Source: Atopsyche davidsoni
Lineage: Eukaryota > Arthropoda > Insecta > Trichoptera > Hydrobiosidae
Assembly: GCA_022113835.1 (NCBI GenBank)
Contig: JAILWY010000019.1
Location: forward strand, 6,224,001-6,288,000
Length of the DNA stretch: 64,000 nucleotides
Reading direction: 5' to 3'
Shown here: in pieces, positions 47,735 to 58,369 of the stretch
Layout: the number at the start of each line of letters is the position of its first letter
Position numbering within the stretch: the stretch's first letter is position 1
Notes under the pieces: model-generated
Seen by the model: the letters and a program-made list of their open reading frames with translations, nothing else
Databases searched by the model: none
What the model was told of the DNA's origin: nothing
Program-made: the position numbers and the translations under genes

Positions 47735-48025
47735 ATATAATCCATTTTCCGTCGCCAGTAACAATTCGATGCAAAAATGACTTCTTTTTCATGCAAAGTT
47801 TATTGCAATAGCAATATTGCGAGCAATATTCCATGCAAAATCGCCTTTCCACGTCTCTCGGGTTCAACTCGTATGGCACCCAATTGCCTTGCTTCTGGAT
47901 GAATCCCAATGCTTTTAAGTGCTTGGGTTAGGTCTAATGATTCCGCATGCTTTTCTTGTGTTTCACATGAGTCTTAATCGAGTAACACTTCCAATTCTTT
48001 ATCTTCAAACTTTTTCGGATATATA
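47735..48025 (-). pseudogene. Mariner transposase N-terminal fragment, minus strand
   Basis: On the minus strand: KKFEDKELEVLLD, then, in another frame, MGFIQKQGNWVPYELNPRDVERRFC and KKKSFLHRIVTGDGKW. These match the mariner at 27172-28397 closely; the first catalytic Asp is kept but the neighbouring Glu is Gly. A small insertion (CAATAGCAATATTGCGAGCA) and stops break it, and the C-terminal half is missing. Confidence 0.8.
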
Positions 48026-48034
48026 TCGTCAACT

Positions 48035-48290
48035 GTGAAGAGATTAATTGAAATATTCAGGGAGACTGGATTCATTGGAGAAGCTAAACACACTGGTCGT
48101 CCAAAAACAAGCCGTTCAAATGTCAATATCGAAGCAGTGCGTAAGAGACAATCCAGGAACCTCGATTCGGCGTCGTGGACAAGAATTGCAAATTTCAAGA
48201 AGCTCTCTACAGCGTATACTAACTAAAGATCTGTGTCTCCATGCTTACAAAATTCAATTCAGCAAAGAAAGACGAAGTTAAAACACTATT
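48035..48290 (+). pseudogene. Transposase fragment with DUF4817-type helix-turn-helix
   Basis: Two overlapping frames give HTGRPKTSRSNVNIEAVR and then VRDNPGTSIRRRGQELQISR and LQRILTKDLCLHAYKIQ, the typical N-terminus of a widespread insect Tc1/mariner-like transposase. A one-base shift near 48130 joins them. No catalytic region follows. It adjoins the mariner fragment head to head. Confidence 0.75.
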
Positions 48291-48559
48291 CCGACCATAT
48301 TTTGTTTGAAATTTTCGAACAGCGGCTGCCAAGCTTTCATTATTTTTGAAATATTGTTCAATAATGAAGACACGTTGTTATATCGTGTAACGCTCCATTT
48401 TTACTAACCTTAAACTGTCAGCTGTCAAATTGTTTTTTTTTTTGTAAGTGTTTCCAAAACTTAACTGCAAAAATGGCGACAAATTCAAATCTTGCGCTAA
48501 TTTTGGGACACACGTATGTGGATTTTGGTAGACGTTTTTATCGGATGTTTTTTTTGTTT

Positions 48560-48910
48560 TTTTGGTGTTGCGTTATGTTGAGATTCTGTCCGACGTTACG
48601 GTCTCGGTACTGTGTCACTTGTCTCTGAAGCAAGCGGAACTTTATAAGGTTCAAATCACAATGCAGCACAACACCCTTGAATGAAGAAAAAGTAGGATCC
48701 ATACAGCACAAGTAAGAGCTGAAAGGTCCGTCGGGTTTCTGTCCCGCGCCGCCCGCGCGTTGATGCTCCCGCGTCGTGCGTGGCTCGCGATGTCATGTAC
48801 CAGTAATTGCGCAGTAATTTCACAGTCCGTAAAGCTGTGTCCCCTGCCTCTCGGCTAATTGAGTGTTTTCACTTGCCTGCGAAGCCTCGCTCGTCTGCGG
48901 TCTGCTATAA
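48560..48910. promoter_or_regulatory. GC-rich island, possible promoter or first exon
   Basis: A CpG-rich patch (CCCGCGCCGCCCGCGCGTTG) in AT-rich DNA, with a donor-like CACAAGTAAGAGC at about 48705. No coding exon attached. Could serve a gene on either strand. Confidence 0.25.
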
Positions 48911-49606
48911 TAAAAACATCGAGATTAACTACCTGCTATTTCAGATGTCACTTCATAGGCCTTAATTATTTCACAGCAAATGCAGGTTGTTATAACTGAA
49001 CTGTACAATTTCATCTTGAGTATTGAATACTACTTAGTAATTTAAGTGTTGTGCTGTTTTTCAAACTCTGTTTAATTCAGATAAAAAATAACAGAAATTT
49101 GTAAGCAATTATTTTTTTAAATACAACGCAGACTATAATATACGACATTCATTATTTTGTATTCTGGCATTTGCAAGCGAGTCGTTCATATTTAAATACA
49201 TGCAAAATAACGCATTTAAAATTTATAAATTTCAGATATAATCTGTATCTCTATATTTGTATCTCATTTTACATTATTTCAAACTAGCCATAGGTTTATA
49301 TTGACTTTTACTCCTATGACGTGTAAAGTGTATATAATGGATACAGCAGCTGATTATAAATTTAACATTATATAATTAAAACATACGATTGATTCAGAAC
49401 GTTTTCTTATATTTAGAATTGTTAACTTTATTGAATTTTTTTAGTACAAAAAAGCTTGAGTTTGTCAAGCAATGCTTTATTGGTAAATATGTATTAAATA
49501 AACGTAGTACCAACAATCGGTAAATATATGCGATATATCTACTGAAAGCACAAGTATGGGAGGCTATATTTACGCAGAGGCTATATTCACGTCTACAGCG
49601 TCTTAC

Positions 49607-49792
49607 CCTTAGGTATATTGTGAAAAATTTTAAGATGTATTAGTGTAGGAAGTTTGAAGGGCATTCCAGTAGCTATGAAGATGCTGGCCATGGATTTTTG
49701 CACGGACCAGGTCGTGCCGCGGTCAATGCGGTCGTAATAAACACCTGTCGGTGTTATCGCAGTAATGAAGCCGCACTCGAGAATATCACATA
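49607..49792 (-). CDS. Candidate internal coding exon of an unknown gene
   Basis: On the minus strand a polypyrimidine-rich stretch (TTGTTTTTATTCACACCAATCAG) gives an AG acceptor just before 49792, and the exon ends at 49607 before GTAAGA. It is 186 bp, so skipping it would keep frame (phase 1 at both ends). The open frame reads CDILECGFITAITPTGVYYD, RIDRGTTWSVQKSMASIFIA and TGMPFKLPTLIHLKIF, with codon composition clearly richer in G/C at third positions than the surroundings. I do not recognise the family. No partner exon was identified, so it could belong to a gene extending beyond or be an orphan. Confidence 0.45.
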
Positions 49793-51221
49793 CTGATTGG
49801 TGTGAATAAAAACAATCTAATAAAAAAAAAAATGCCGCGGCGTAAGGTCTGTGACAAAATTTAATCAATTTTAAAATTTAATAAAACAACGCTAAATTTC
49901 TTTTCTGCATAATAATATTAATTTTTTTTTTCGTTCAATCAACTCAGATCCTACCTAACCTAACCAGAACTACTTTATAAAGTCAAATAACTAATTTTTT
50001 TTTATTCTTTAAGATGATTAAAAAATAATTATTACAGTAGAAAGTTGAAAAGGGAGGTAAGCAATTGAAATTTAAACAATACACATTGTGGTCGTCTAGT
50101 TTTATCTCTATTTGTAAATACAGGTAAATCATTGAAAAAATATGGGTAGATATATTTATTATAAATATTTTTTATAAATAGTATACTTATCAATACGTGG
50201 ATATCAAATTTAAGTATTCAAAATACTTATTTCCTTGCCAATGTGAAAAACTCAAAGTATAGAGTTATTGAATTATGATAATAAACAATAATTCAATATG
50301 ATCGGTTAATTTAAGCATCATCAAAATATTTTTAATACTAAATCAATAAAAATAAGTAAAATCAAATACTATTTGAAGACTAAAGCGGTTTTACCATTAA
50401 TCATCAGACTAATTTCAATACTATTTGTCATAGTTTAATCATACCTTGATTGATTGAAATAGAAAATCAAATCTCTAAAAATCATTTGGAGATCATAAAT
50501 TATATACAATATTTCATGCTTGAATTTAAATTAAATTTTAAAATAGATTTTAAAAAATAAATACTTTTTTCACTTATTAAAAATTGAGTGTTACGTGCAC
50601 AGAGCATGATCTCGAAATTTATTTTCTCGGTTTAGATATTTCATTCAATCATCGATGGATAATTTGCAACCAATCTGTGTTAATTTAAGACCTGAATAGG
50701 AATCTAAACTAACAAAAGTGTTTTTGATTTAAACCAGATTTATTGAATATTTTAATTTAAATTACTAAACGTACAAGACTTTTTGTTAAAAGGTAAGAGT
50801 ATCGATCTTATGTAGTTATGTTCATATGCAATGACGAGAATTTTTTTTTTACAAGGTACAGTTAAAAGTGGTATGAATTAAAAAAATTGTAAGCTTATAA
50901 CGACACGGATAGCAAAAAATATTACAAATAATAATACTAACAAACAAATTGACAACTTTGGAAATCGACCATAGCTTAGAATTACAATAAAAATTATTAA
51001 TAAAATAAATAAGAAATACGTGGATACAGTTTTCTTGTTATTCTTTAAAAGAATTTGATTCTTGTTTTTTTTATATTTTACATGTGTGCGTAAGAATTTA
51101 AAAAATTCTTAACTTTTTTTATTTCGTGAAGGGTAGATTCCAGTGCTATACATTCACCGTGAAAGGATTTATATATATAAAAGTCACTAGATACCTTCCT
51201 AAAGTATATGTAACTGAAATA

Positions 51222-51362
51222 TTTTTGTAATGATAAAAGGTAACTTTGTATTTTTGTCTTCACTTTGAGTTTATTAGAATTATTTGCATAACTAGTTTCG
51301 ACCCTATACACCGGGTGTATAGGGTCAAGAATACAAAGTTACTTTTTATCATTACAATAATG
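51222..51362. mobile_element. Small palindromic MITE-like element
   Basis: Outer inverted repeats TGATAAAAGGTAACTTTGTATT and AATACAAAGTTACTTTTTATCA frame a central palindrome (51300-51326) built on GACCCTATACACC / GGTGTATAGGGTC. About 140 bp, non-coding. Confidence 0.7.
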
Positions 51363-51699
51363 GATCTTCACCAATCAAATGCCTTGTACATCAACAATCA
51401 ACAGTACATAAGCGTTATATTTAACTCTGTTTCAATGGTTGTTTTTCTGTTTTCAGGAAGCTAGAGCCTCGCTGCCCCCGCCTCCAGCCCGCGCGCCGCC
51501 TCTGCTCTCATCTCCATTTACCGGACAAAGCAATTTCACTTTCGGCTTACTCAACCTTGAGAAATCTTATATTCAATTCCCCCAAACGCGTGCACGTTAA
51601 TTGTTGCAAATTGCCGCTTATCGCGGGATCTGTGAGATTTCTCAAACACGACGAATCCATTACCTGTCGAAAACGATCGAAATGGGCGGTGACGCTAAG

Positions 51700-51847
51700 T
51701 TCGAAGCGTGCTGTTTGTAGGTGTGTCAGTCGCCGGGGTTGGGAAGTGAGTCTCGCGAGTGCAGCGGGCGCGGGGCGCGAGGTTGGGCTAGGTCGGCCGG
51801 AAGTCGCAGAGCTGCCGAGTGGGGGGGGGGGCGCATGCGCGGGCGAC
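51700..51847 (+). promoter_or_regulatory. Putative core promoter and 5' UTR of the large gene
   Basis: GC content rises sharply here. GTGTCAGTCGCC contains an insect initiator (TCAGTC, A at 51728), 120 bases before the chosen ATG. An alternative is that the exon starts at the splice acceptor TTTCTGTTTTCAG ending at 51456, since the frame is open from there without an ATG until 51848. Confidence 0.35.
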
Positions 51848-53481
51848 ATGCGCGCGGCCGGGGGCGCCGACGTGCGCGCGCACGGCCACTCGCTCTTCAG
51901 CCGCCACCGCGCCAGCAGCGTGGAGCGAGAGCTGGCCAGGACGCCCTACGCCTTCACGCCCAACCCGCGCGTCCAGCACGACGACCACGACATCAAACTC
52001 GCCAAAGAACGCCTGCTCGACCCCTTCGAGGACGACATCAACGTGCGCCTCGCGAAGGAGCGACTCTTCGGAGGATACTCCCGCACCGGCAGCAGAGCCA
52101 CCTCACCATCGGCGTTCCCGTCCTCTGAAGACTTCGGACGGAGACTCAGCAACGACGACTTGGAGAACATTCTATTCGGCCCCGACGTCGGCCTGGACAC
52201 ACTCTCCAACATATCAGAGAGATTCAGTGATACCAGTTCAGTGAGAACGAGCAGAAATGATTTAAGCAGTGTACATAAACAGGACGTATTCAACGCCAAC
52301 GTTGCCCCCAAGAAAACTGTGTTTAGAGACAAACAAATCGTGCCCCCCAACACTGGATCTGTAGAAATTATCAATCATCCTTTGGATACTAACAAGAATA
52401 TCAGAAAATCCAGCAACGCCTCAAGCAGTAACTCGGTAAGTTCGAGTCTCAATAGAGGAGCAGCTTTCAGTGTCAAGCACAAACAGCGAAAAGATTCAAC
52501 TGCCAAAAGTGGCTCGGAGACTGTCGATAGCAGTTCGCAAGATAAAAAAGGATCGAGAAAAGTCAGTACCTCCTCTGAAGGCAGCACCAGCGTCAAGAAA
52601 GGACTAGCGAAGAAACGCGAAGAGTTCGTTTCAAAGAACAGCGAGTCTTTGGATACCATCGACAGTTATACCGACGTCATTAAACCGAGTATCGACTCTA
52701 ACGCCAACAATGTGACCAAGGGACCTGCATTTGGAACAAAGCCTCCTGTAGTGCGGAAAAGAGAAGCATTTGTATCCGAAAAGAGCGCCTCCCTGGAAAC
52801 TTCAGAGAGCGGGTCGGATACTTTGAACGGAACCATCAAATCTGGAGATTTAGGCGAGGAGAAAATTATCAAAGGTCCAGCGTATGGAACCACCGATGTC
52901 AGCGCTGCTAGAGATGAAAGCTTCGACGATACAAGGAAGGTTTCCAAAAGCAGCCTTAATGCCAAGCATCTAGACAACATCGAAGTCAAGATCATCAAAG
53001 GTCCAGCTTATAAAACCAAAGAAATACCAAGATCAAAAGAAGATAAGTTTCCCCCGATCGAAGATAAAAGAAGAGTCGTAATAAATAGCAAACCCGAAGA
53101 AATAGGAGCTGGTACGATAATCAAAGGACCGGCTTACGGCACCAGTGAATCACTGAGAACTAGAGAAACTACTCTTGCCGATGTGGATTTAAGGAACAGG
53201 CTCAACAGCCTCGCTTTGGCCAGGTACGAGAAGAGCAGAGAGCTTGCCAAGAGCTATACAGACAACTTCTATCGCAGTATTAGTCATGAGTTCGTGGGAA
53301 GTGACGATAGCGCTGCCTCTCGCAGTGGTGGTGATGGAAGCCCCCAGGAATCCAGCTTGGTGAAGAAGAAGAAACCACCGGACGCGGATACCTCCGTTGA
53401 CTTGGAGTCCTTCAAGGTCTTGGGAAAGCCTGGGCCGCCCGCAGATCTGGAGTCTGTGTCATCGACGCCATCGTCATACAA
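51848..53481 (+). CDS. Large disordered Ser/Lys-rich protein, exon 1
   Basis: First coding exon of a host gene; residues 1-544 plus two bases. The ATG at 51848 is the first in a frame open back to an acceptor at 51456, and has a purine at -3. Near the start two related blocks occur (KLAKERLLDPFEDD at about 50-63, VRLAKERLFGG at about 66-76). From about 290 a short module recurs four times: KGPAFGT (291), KGPAYGT (342), KGPAYKT (384), KGPAYGT (426), spaced 51, 42 and 42 residues. The rest is Ser, Lys and charged residues with no folded domain or membrane segment. The exon ends TACAA/GTGAGT, phase 2. It resembles cytoskeleton- or scaffold-associated proteins in composition, but I do not recognise the family. 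Confidence 0.8.
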
Positions 53482-54555
53482 GTGAGTACAATATTTATAT
53501 ATACATGCTTAGTGCAATTGAAGACTTCGCATCCGTTTTCTTGCAAAGTGTTTTTGATAAAATAAATACGTCTATTCGCTATTAAAACAGAAAAAAATGC
53601 AATTCTGCAATTATCACTGTGCATCATTAATTCGTTTTCAAACTTTTTAAAACTCTTTTTCAATTAAAAAAAAATTTATAACGAGCTAGTATGATTCCTC
53701 GTTAATGTATATTTTCATTGAACTGTGTGAATTCAAAGCCATTTAAAATATTATGCTATGGGTTTAGAAACGATGTAAGTTATAACACTGCAAAGGTTTC
53801 GTATATTTCATGTGGAAATTACCACATTCACACATTTCTTTAAAGCTACGAAATCTTCGTAAAAAATATTTTAAAAATTAAAACCGTGCGATCGTCTTGC
53901 AAAAGCTGCGTGCTAATAAAACAAGAAGATTTTATATCTTATTCTGATATTTTTATTGTATTTTTTTTTTATTTAAAAAAGTACTTTGATAATAATTTCG
54001 TTATATAATATAACGTGTCGTATGTTTATGTTTAAGTAAAACTTAATAAAGAAATATTAACAAAAATTTAAAAAAAGTTTTTCAGAAAATTCATTTTACA
54101 AATAGTATATATATAGTTATAATATATATATATAGTAATAGTATATAATATATAGTTTATTTTCTTTTTTCCACCTAATTTTGTTAATGGAAACGATCCT
54201 CTGGTGGCTTGAAATATTGAAATCAAGTTCTACCGACAATGTGTGAAATAAGATTAATATTTCAGATGATAAATTTAATTTAATTACATAATCAAATAAT
54301 TACAATAATAGATTCATAAATCAAATCATATCCGGAAAGGTATTAATCTCATTTTTTTTTTTAATTGAATTAAAATTACTCTTCTTTAAATGTTTAATCT
54401 TAAAAATTCTTCTTAAAAATACTTTAAATGTTTAATCTTCGAATAATAAGCAAACACGACTTACTGATTAAAAATAATTATCGTTTTAAACAAAAACACT
54501 CAGTTTTTAATTTTGTTTTGTAATAATAAAAAAATAATTTTTGTATTATTAAATA
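53482..54555. other. Start of intron 1, nothing recognised
   Basis: Begins with the donor GTGAGT. AT-rich, with TA microsatellite runs near 54105-54155. No gene or repeat family recognised. Confidence 0.6.
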
Positions 54556-54557
54556 AA

Positions 54558-54974
54558 TTAAGAAATTCAATATTATTGACAGAGAGTACTTGGTGGAATT
54601 CCATTTAAATATTTTTGAGTAAAATACTTGAGTGATTTTCCACATGTTCGTTTTTATTTGTGACCGCTTTCGCCAACCTTTCACGTTGGCGTTATCAAAC
54701 AGAGTGAAAATAAAATAAATCCGATAAATAAAATAAATAAAAGTATCCGGTCACAAATAAAAACGAACATGTGGAAAATCACTCAAGTATTTTTGGAATT
54801 CCACCAAGTACTCTCTGTTAAAAATATTGAATTTCTTAAAATACTTGAGTGATTTTCCATATGTTCGATAATGCCAACGTCAAAGGTTGGCGAAACCGGT
54901 CACAAATAAAATAGAACATGTGGAAAATCTCGCAAGTATTTTAGTCAAAAATATTTATGTCTATTTTTTGGATT
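54558..54974. repeat. Cluster of inverted repeats in intron 1
   Basis: TACTTGAGTGATTTTCCACA onward (54627-54667) is exactly inverted at 54749-54790; further copies follow near 54840 and 54900. Modules CGAAACCGGTCACAAATAAA and GTTCGTTTTTATTTGTGACC are shared with 22150-22261 and 20463-20525. The type of element is not determined. Confidence 0.7.
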
Positions 54975-55172
54975 GAACGTCAATCAAGTGCGTATTTATT
55001 ACCCATTACGGGTTTATTATATTATTACTAATATGATTAGGCACATACGTTCACACATAGAAGATGATTAAAGAAATTCCCATCGTGATTTGTGTGGGAT
55101 TAGAACCCACATCCCCAGTCATGCACGGCCGGCGCACTGACCATTGTACTAACGAACCACATCCATTAATCG
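54975..55172 (-). mobile_element. tRNA-derived SINE, family 1 (nearly complete), in intron 1
   Basis: Minus strand: head GTGGTTCGTTAGTACAATGG, B box region GATGTGGGTTCTAATCCCAC (one base off the consensus), body GTGCCTAATCATATTAGTAA and tail AATGGGTAATAAATACGCAC. Confidence 0.75.
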
Positions 55173-55260
55173 AGAACATCTTTAATCATCTTCCATGTGT
55201 GAACTAATCATATTAGTAACAAAAATATTTAAATAAATTAAGCATTAAACAAAGAATCCA

Positions 55261-55506
55261 ATGAATTATAATCAATACTGCTTGTGGGCAAAAAGAGCGA
55301 TTGAATTTTCAGCTGGTACGGTTCGGTCGCTCGCTCCGATTAGCTCGGCGGGTGAAATCGATTGGCAAACTCCGGAAGCAAGTAGAGCCTCCGCCCACCG
55401 TCGAAGCCTCCCGCAGGCTGCAGACGTAAACAAACCGGCCTCGGCGAAGGCAGACGTCCGAGTCCACGGAGGCTTATTTTGGAGTCACGGTGAGCGCGCG
55501 CGCTAA
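55261..55506 (+). promoter_or_regulatory. GC-rich exon-like block in intron 1
   Basis: A frame of 81 codons, CpG-rich (AGCCTCCGCCCACCGTCGAA), ends near a donor-like TCACG/GTGAGC at about 55490. It could be an alternative first exon or intronic promoter of the large gene. No domain is seen and no transcript evidence is available. Confidence 0.3.
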
Positions 55507-55686
55507 TCGCGACTCTGTAATTACCGTCTATTGTCTGTGCGCTCGTACACAGGCGCAACGAAGTCATAATGTTATAAATATAATAGGTCTATAGTCTTTT
55601 GTATGCGCTGTGGAAAATCATCGATATACGTGTCATTTTGAAGCTCGGTTCGTAAGCTGTTAAAAAAAAAAACAGCATTTGCGGGA

Positions 55687-55821
55687 GTCACTTTTTTGCT
55701 AAGAAAACTGCAGCCGAAAGTCATCGAAAACACAGTGTTTTGAGTGGCGATTTTTACATCAAAGACTAAAACGGTATGGACAGCAGAAAAAGTTTGAAGA
55801 TGAAGAACTGGCAGCGTTACT
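55687..55821 (+). pseudogene. Mariner transposase N-terminal fragment, interrupted by a MITE
   Basis: Reads FFAKKTAAESHRK, then after a gap SGDF, then KKFEDEELAALL, a shortened N-terminus of a mauritiana-type mariner. The frame continues at 56239 (ALLDQDPCQT) after the hAT-like insert. Nothing of the catalytic part is present. Confidence 0.7.
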
Positions 55822-56238
55822 TTATAGATTCCCAAACTATTTTGTCCTGTCGACCCCTTGTCGAGTTTTCCTGTTTTTCGTAGACTAATATAGAATTTTA
55901 TATGTAATATACATACATCTGATATACAGGGTGCGCCATATTTTATATCGGTATGTAAACATTAAATATAATAAACATGTTTTTAAACAATAATTAAATA
56001 CAATTTTAACAATGCTTCACATTGAAACAACGCGCCAAAATACTGACTCTGTACATTGAAAATAGTCGTTCAGTAGTGCTAACTCAAAAATATCGTGGCC
56101 AACATGGCCAATGGGATCCACTCTTGTAGACCCCCATTTACAATTTGTGGACCCCCAATTTAATTTTTCGCTGTCATCGACCTCTTGCAGGGCAGAATCG
56201 ACCCCTGGGGGTCGATATTGACCACTTTGGGAACCTAT
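55822..56238. mobile_element. hAT-like MITE inserted in a mariner fragment
   Basis: Target duplication GCGTTACT at 55814-55821 and 56239-56246, both reading ALL of the mariner. Ends ATAGATTCCCAAACT and (reverse complement) ATAGGTTCCCAAAG. Internal blocks shared with 44471-44953 and 61229-61845. 417 bp, non-coding. Confidence 0.88.
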
Positions 56239-56262
56239 GCGTTACTCGATCAAGACCCGTGT
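56239..56262 (+). pseudogene. Continuation of the mariner fragment after the MITE
   Basis: GCGTTACTCGATCAAGACCC reads ALLDQDP(CQT), which follows the mariner frame of 55687-55821. Ends within a few codons. Confidence 0.65.
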
Positions 56263-57940
56263 CAAACCTAGTCCCCTAGAATACTGTAGTTCCCTGGCCC
56301 TTCTACACCGCAGTTTCATATTTGAAGGAAATATCTGCGTATTGCTGTTGCCTATATTATTATACAAAGTTCTGGTATTTATGTCTTCTGCAGAAAACAC
56401 TAGTAAGAGCCACCCCACCTTTACTAGGTACAGAATAGCAGCCATACACAAGCAACAGTATAGGGTGTACGTACAAAGGGTCGCCTTGTTCCAAACATCC
56501 AGTAACGAAGGCTCAATATATATATATATAAATATTTATTATATATTATTTATAAAGGTATTTTGGGCAAGCTGTAGTTTGGCGAGGCGCAGTCCGCGAC
56601 CAGCCTCACCCACTTGCCCAAGCAGTGTGAAGCCTGGCTCGCTCGTTCACGTGAACACCCTGTCATCTGCTCTTATTTATGTATGACTTCAGCGAAATGT
56701 GCGAGTACACAGCTATTCCATGCAAACATCTGCATGTTTTCTCTCTAATGGTTGTACTGAAGACTTGTTATTTTTGTGGCTGTCTTCCTCTCGTACTTTT
56801 TATTACACGCGTAGCCGCGTTGCTGCCCGTTTGTTTGCAGCAATTATTTTTTAGCGGTCAGTCCATTCTTCGGGTAGTTGGTGGCTTCCTGTGCTAACTC
56901 GCTCCAGGCACTGCCCGACGTAAAGACACGCACTACACGCGTTTTATATACCGACTTGCACAACGTTTTCAACCGCAGATACTATCTCGGTAGAAGTCAG
57001 CATTCGTTCACACCACTACTCCATTCCGAGAACTGCCAGAGTTCTGGCGTCCGTTGTGAAACGAAACAAGAACTGACCCACGCAATGAACATACTTAAGT
57101 ATTCAATGCGAAACAATAGAATCATCTGCTTTTATAAAAATAAAAAAAGTATAACCCCACTTGAGTGCTCTCAGTTCTTATAATAAGATAGCATGCTGCT
57201 TAAAAGAATTGAACTCAATCTATTCAAAGATGTATGGCTGTAATAATATTATTCTCGAATCTCAATACCTGAGTTGATTAAATATCCAGTCAATAGTGTA
57301 AGAAGTCTTTGTTCAAAATCTTCGTTCAATCTTGTTTATGCGCACGGTCGAGTATTAAATTTCCGTGTCTAAAATTTTTAATATGTTTTGTAATAATATC
57401 GGCCAAATTCACGAACTTTTAGAAAGAGGTATTAACCCAAAAGCAATCGGCTACTAAAGATTTCGATAGCGAAAAAAATACACAGAGGCTCTCATCAACA
57501 CCATACAACATGCAAATATATATTTATACTTGTTAATTGATATAAAAATAAACATTAAACACATTTCTAAGCTTTGCAGAGGCTCACCTTTATAATAAAA
57601 TAATACTGAAATTGCAATGTCGTGTCTACAAACCTCACGATGAGGCTTAAGTATCAATTTGTTGCATTCTCCACTATTGTTCGTGTTGTGTTGTTTATTA
57701 CGGGGAATTTTAATACAATATTATATTAACTTTCATATTTACCTTTGGATTTTTATATGAAAATCAAATCGATGCGACACAAAGACTTTGCTAATGAATT
57801 TCTAATATAATTTTACGGTTTGTTCAAGCTTCGTACTTGTAGTGTACATAAACAATAATTGAATGTGGCTAAAGAAGCCACCAAAAAGAAAATGAATTAT
57901 GTATTTTCCGACTTTCCTCTGAGTTTCGCAAAAAATCTCC
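56263..57940. other. Middle of intron 1, nothing firm
   Basis: 56560-56690 is a GC-richer patch (TTGGCGAGGCGCAGTCCGCG). A frame of 149 codons (56237-56686) and one of 101 (56878-57183) show no domain. An AT microsatellite lies at 56515-56535. Confidence 0.45.
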
Positions 57941-57949
57941 AGAGGAAAA

Positions 57950-58250
57950 TTACAATGGACACATGGAATGAAAGGTACACAATCTCTCCGCAAGGGAACG
58001 TAACAAAGATGTTCTTTGATTCTGTTACGGACGCCGATGTATACAGGAAAACCATGTCATGTCATGGAGTGATCCACTTGACACATGCCTTTGTGGTGAT
58101 ATTACTTCACAAACAGTGATCCACCTTGTGGGTTCATGCCCCATCTTTGGCCTTCAGAGACACCAACTGGAGAGCCAATTAGTGGCGAGACATCCACAAC
58201 TGGATGGCTTCTTGAAGCGTGTCATTCAGTCACTTCTATATATAGCACAA
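57950..58250 (+). pseudogene. LINE ribonuclease H / zinc-motif tail fragment in intron 1
   Basis: WNERYTISPQGNVTKMFFDS leads to a TGHG-like MSCHGV, and, in the next frame, DPLDTCLCGDITSQTVIHLV then GSCPIFGLQRHQLESQLV, the CxC...H...C zinc-type ending usual after the RNase H domain in R1/Jockey-type LINEs. A frameshift near 58070 separates the halves. Confidence 0.6.
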
Positions 58251-58369
58251 TTTTGATCGACTAGTTTGGAAAGTTTCCCCAAATTGTGATAACAAACCTT
58301 GTACATAACAAGCAAGGTACCAAACCTAAAAATTATTATAATTGTTTGTAATGTATTTTTATTTTACAG

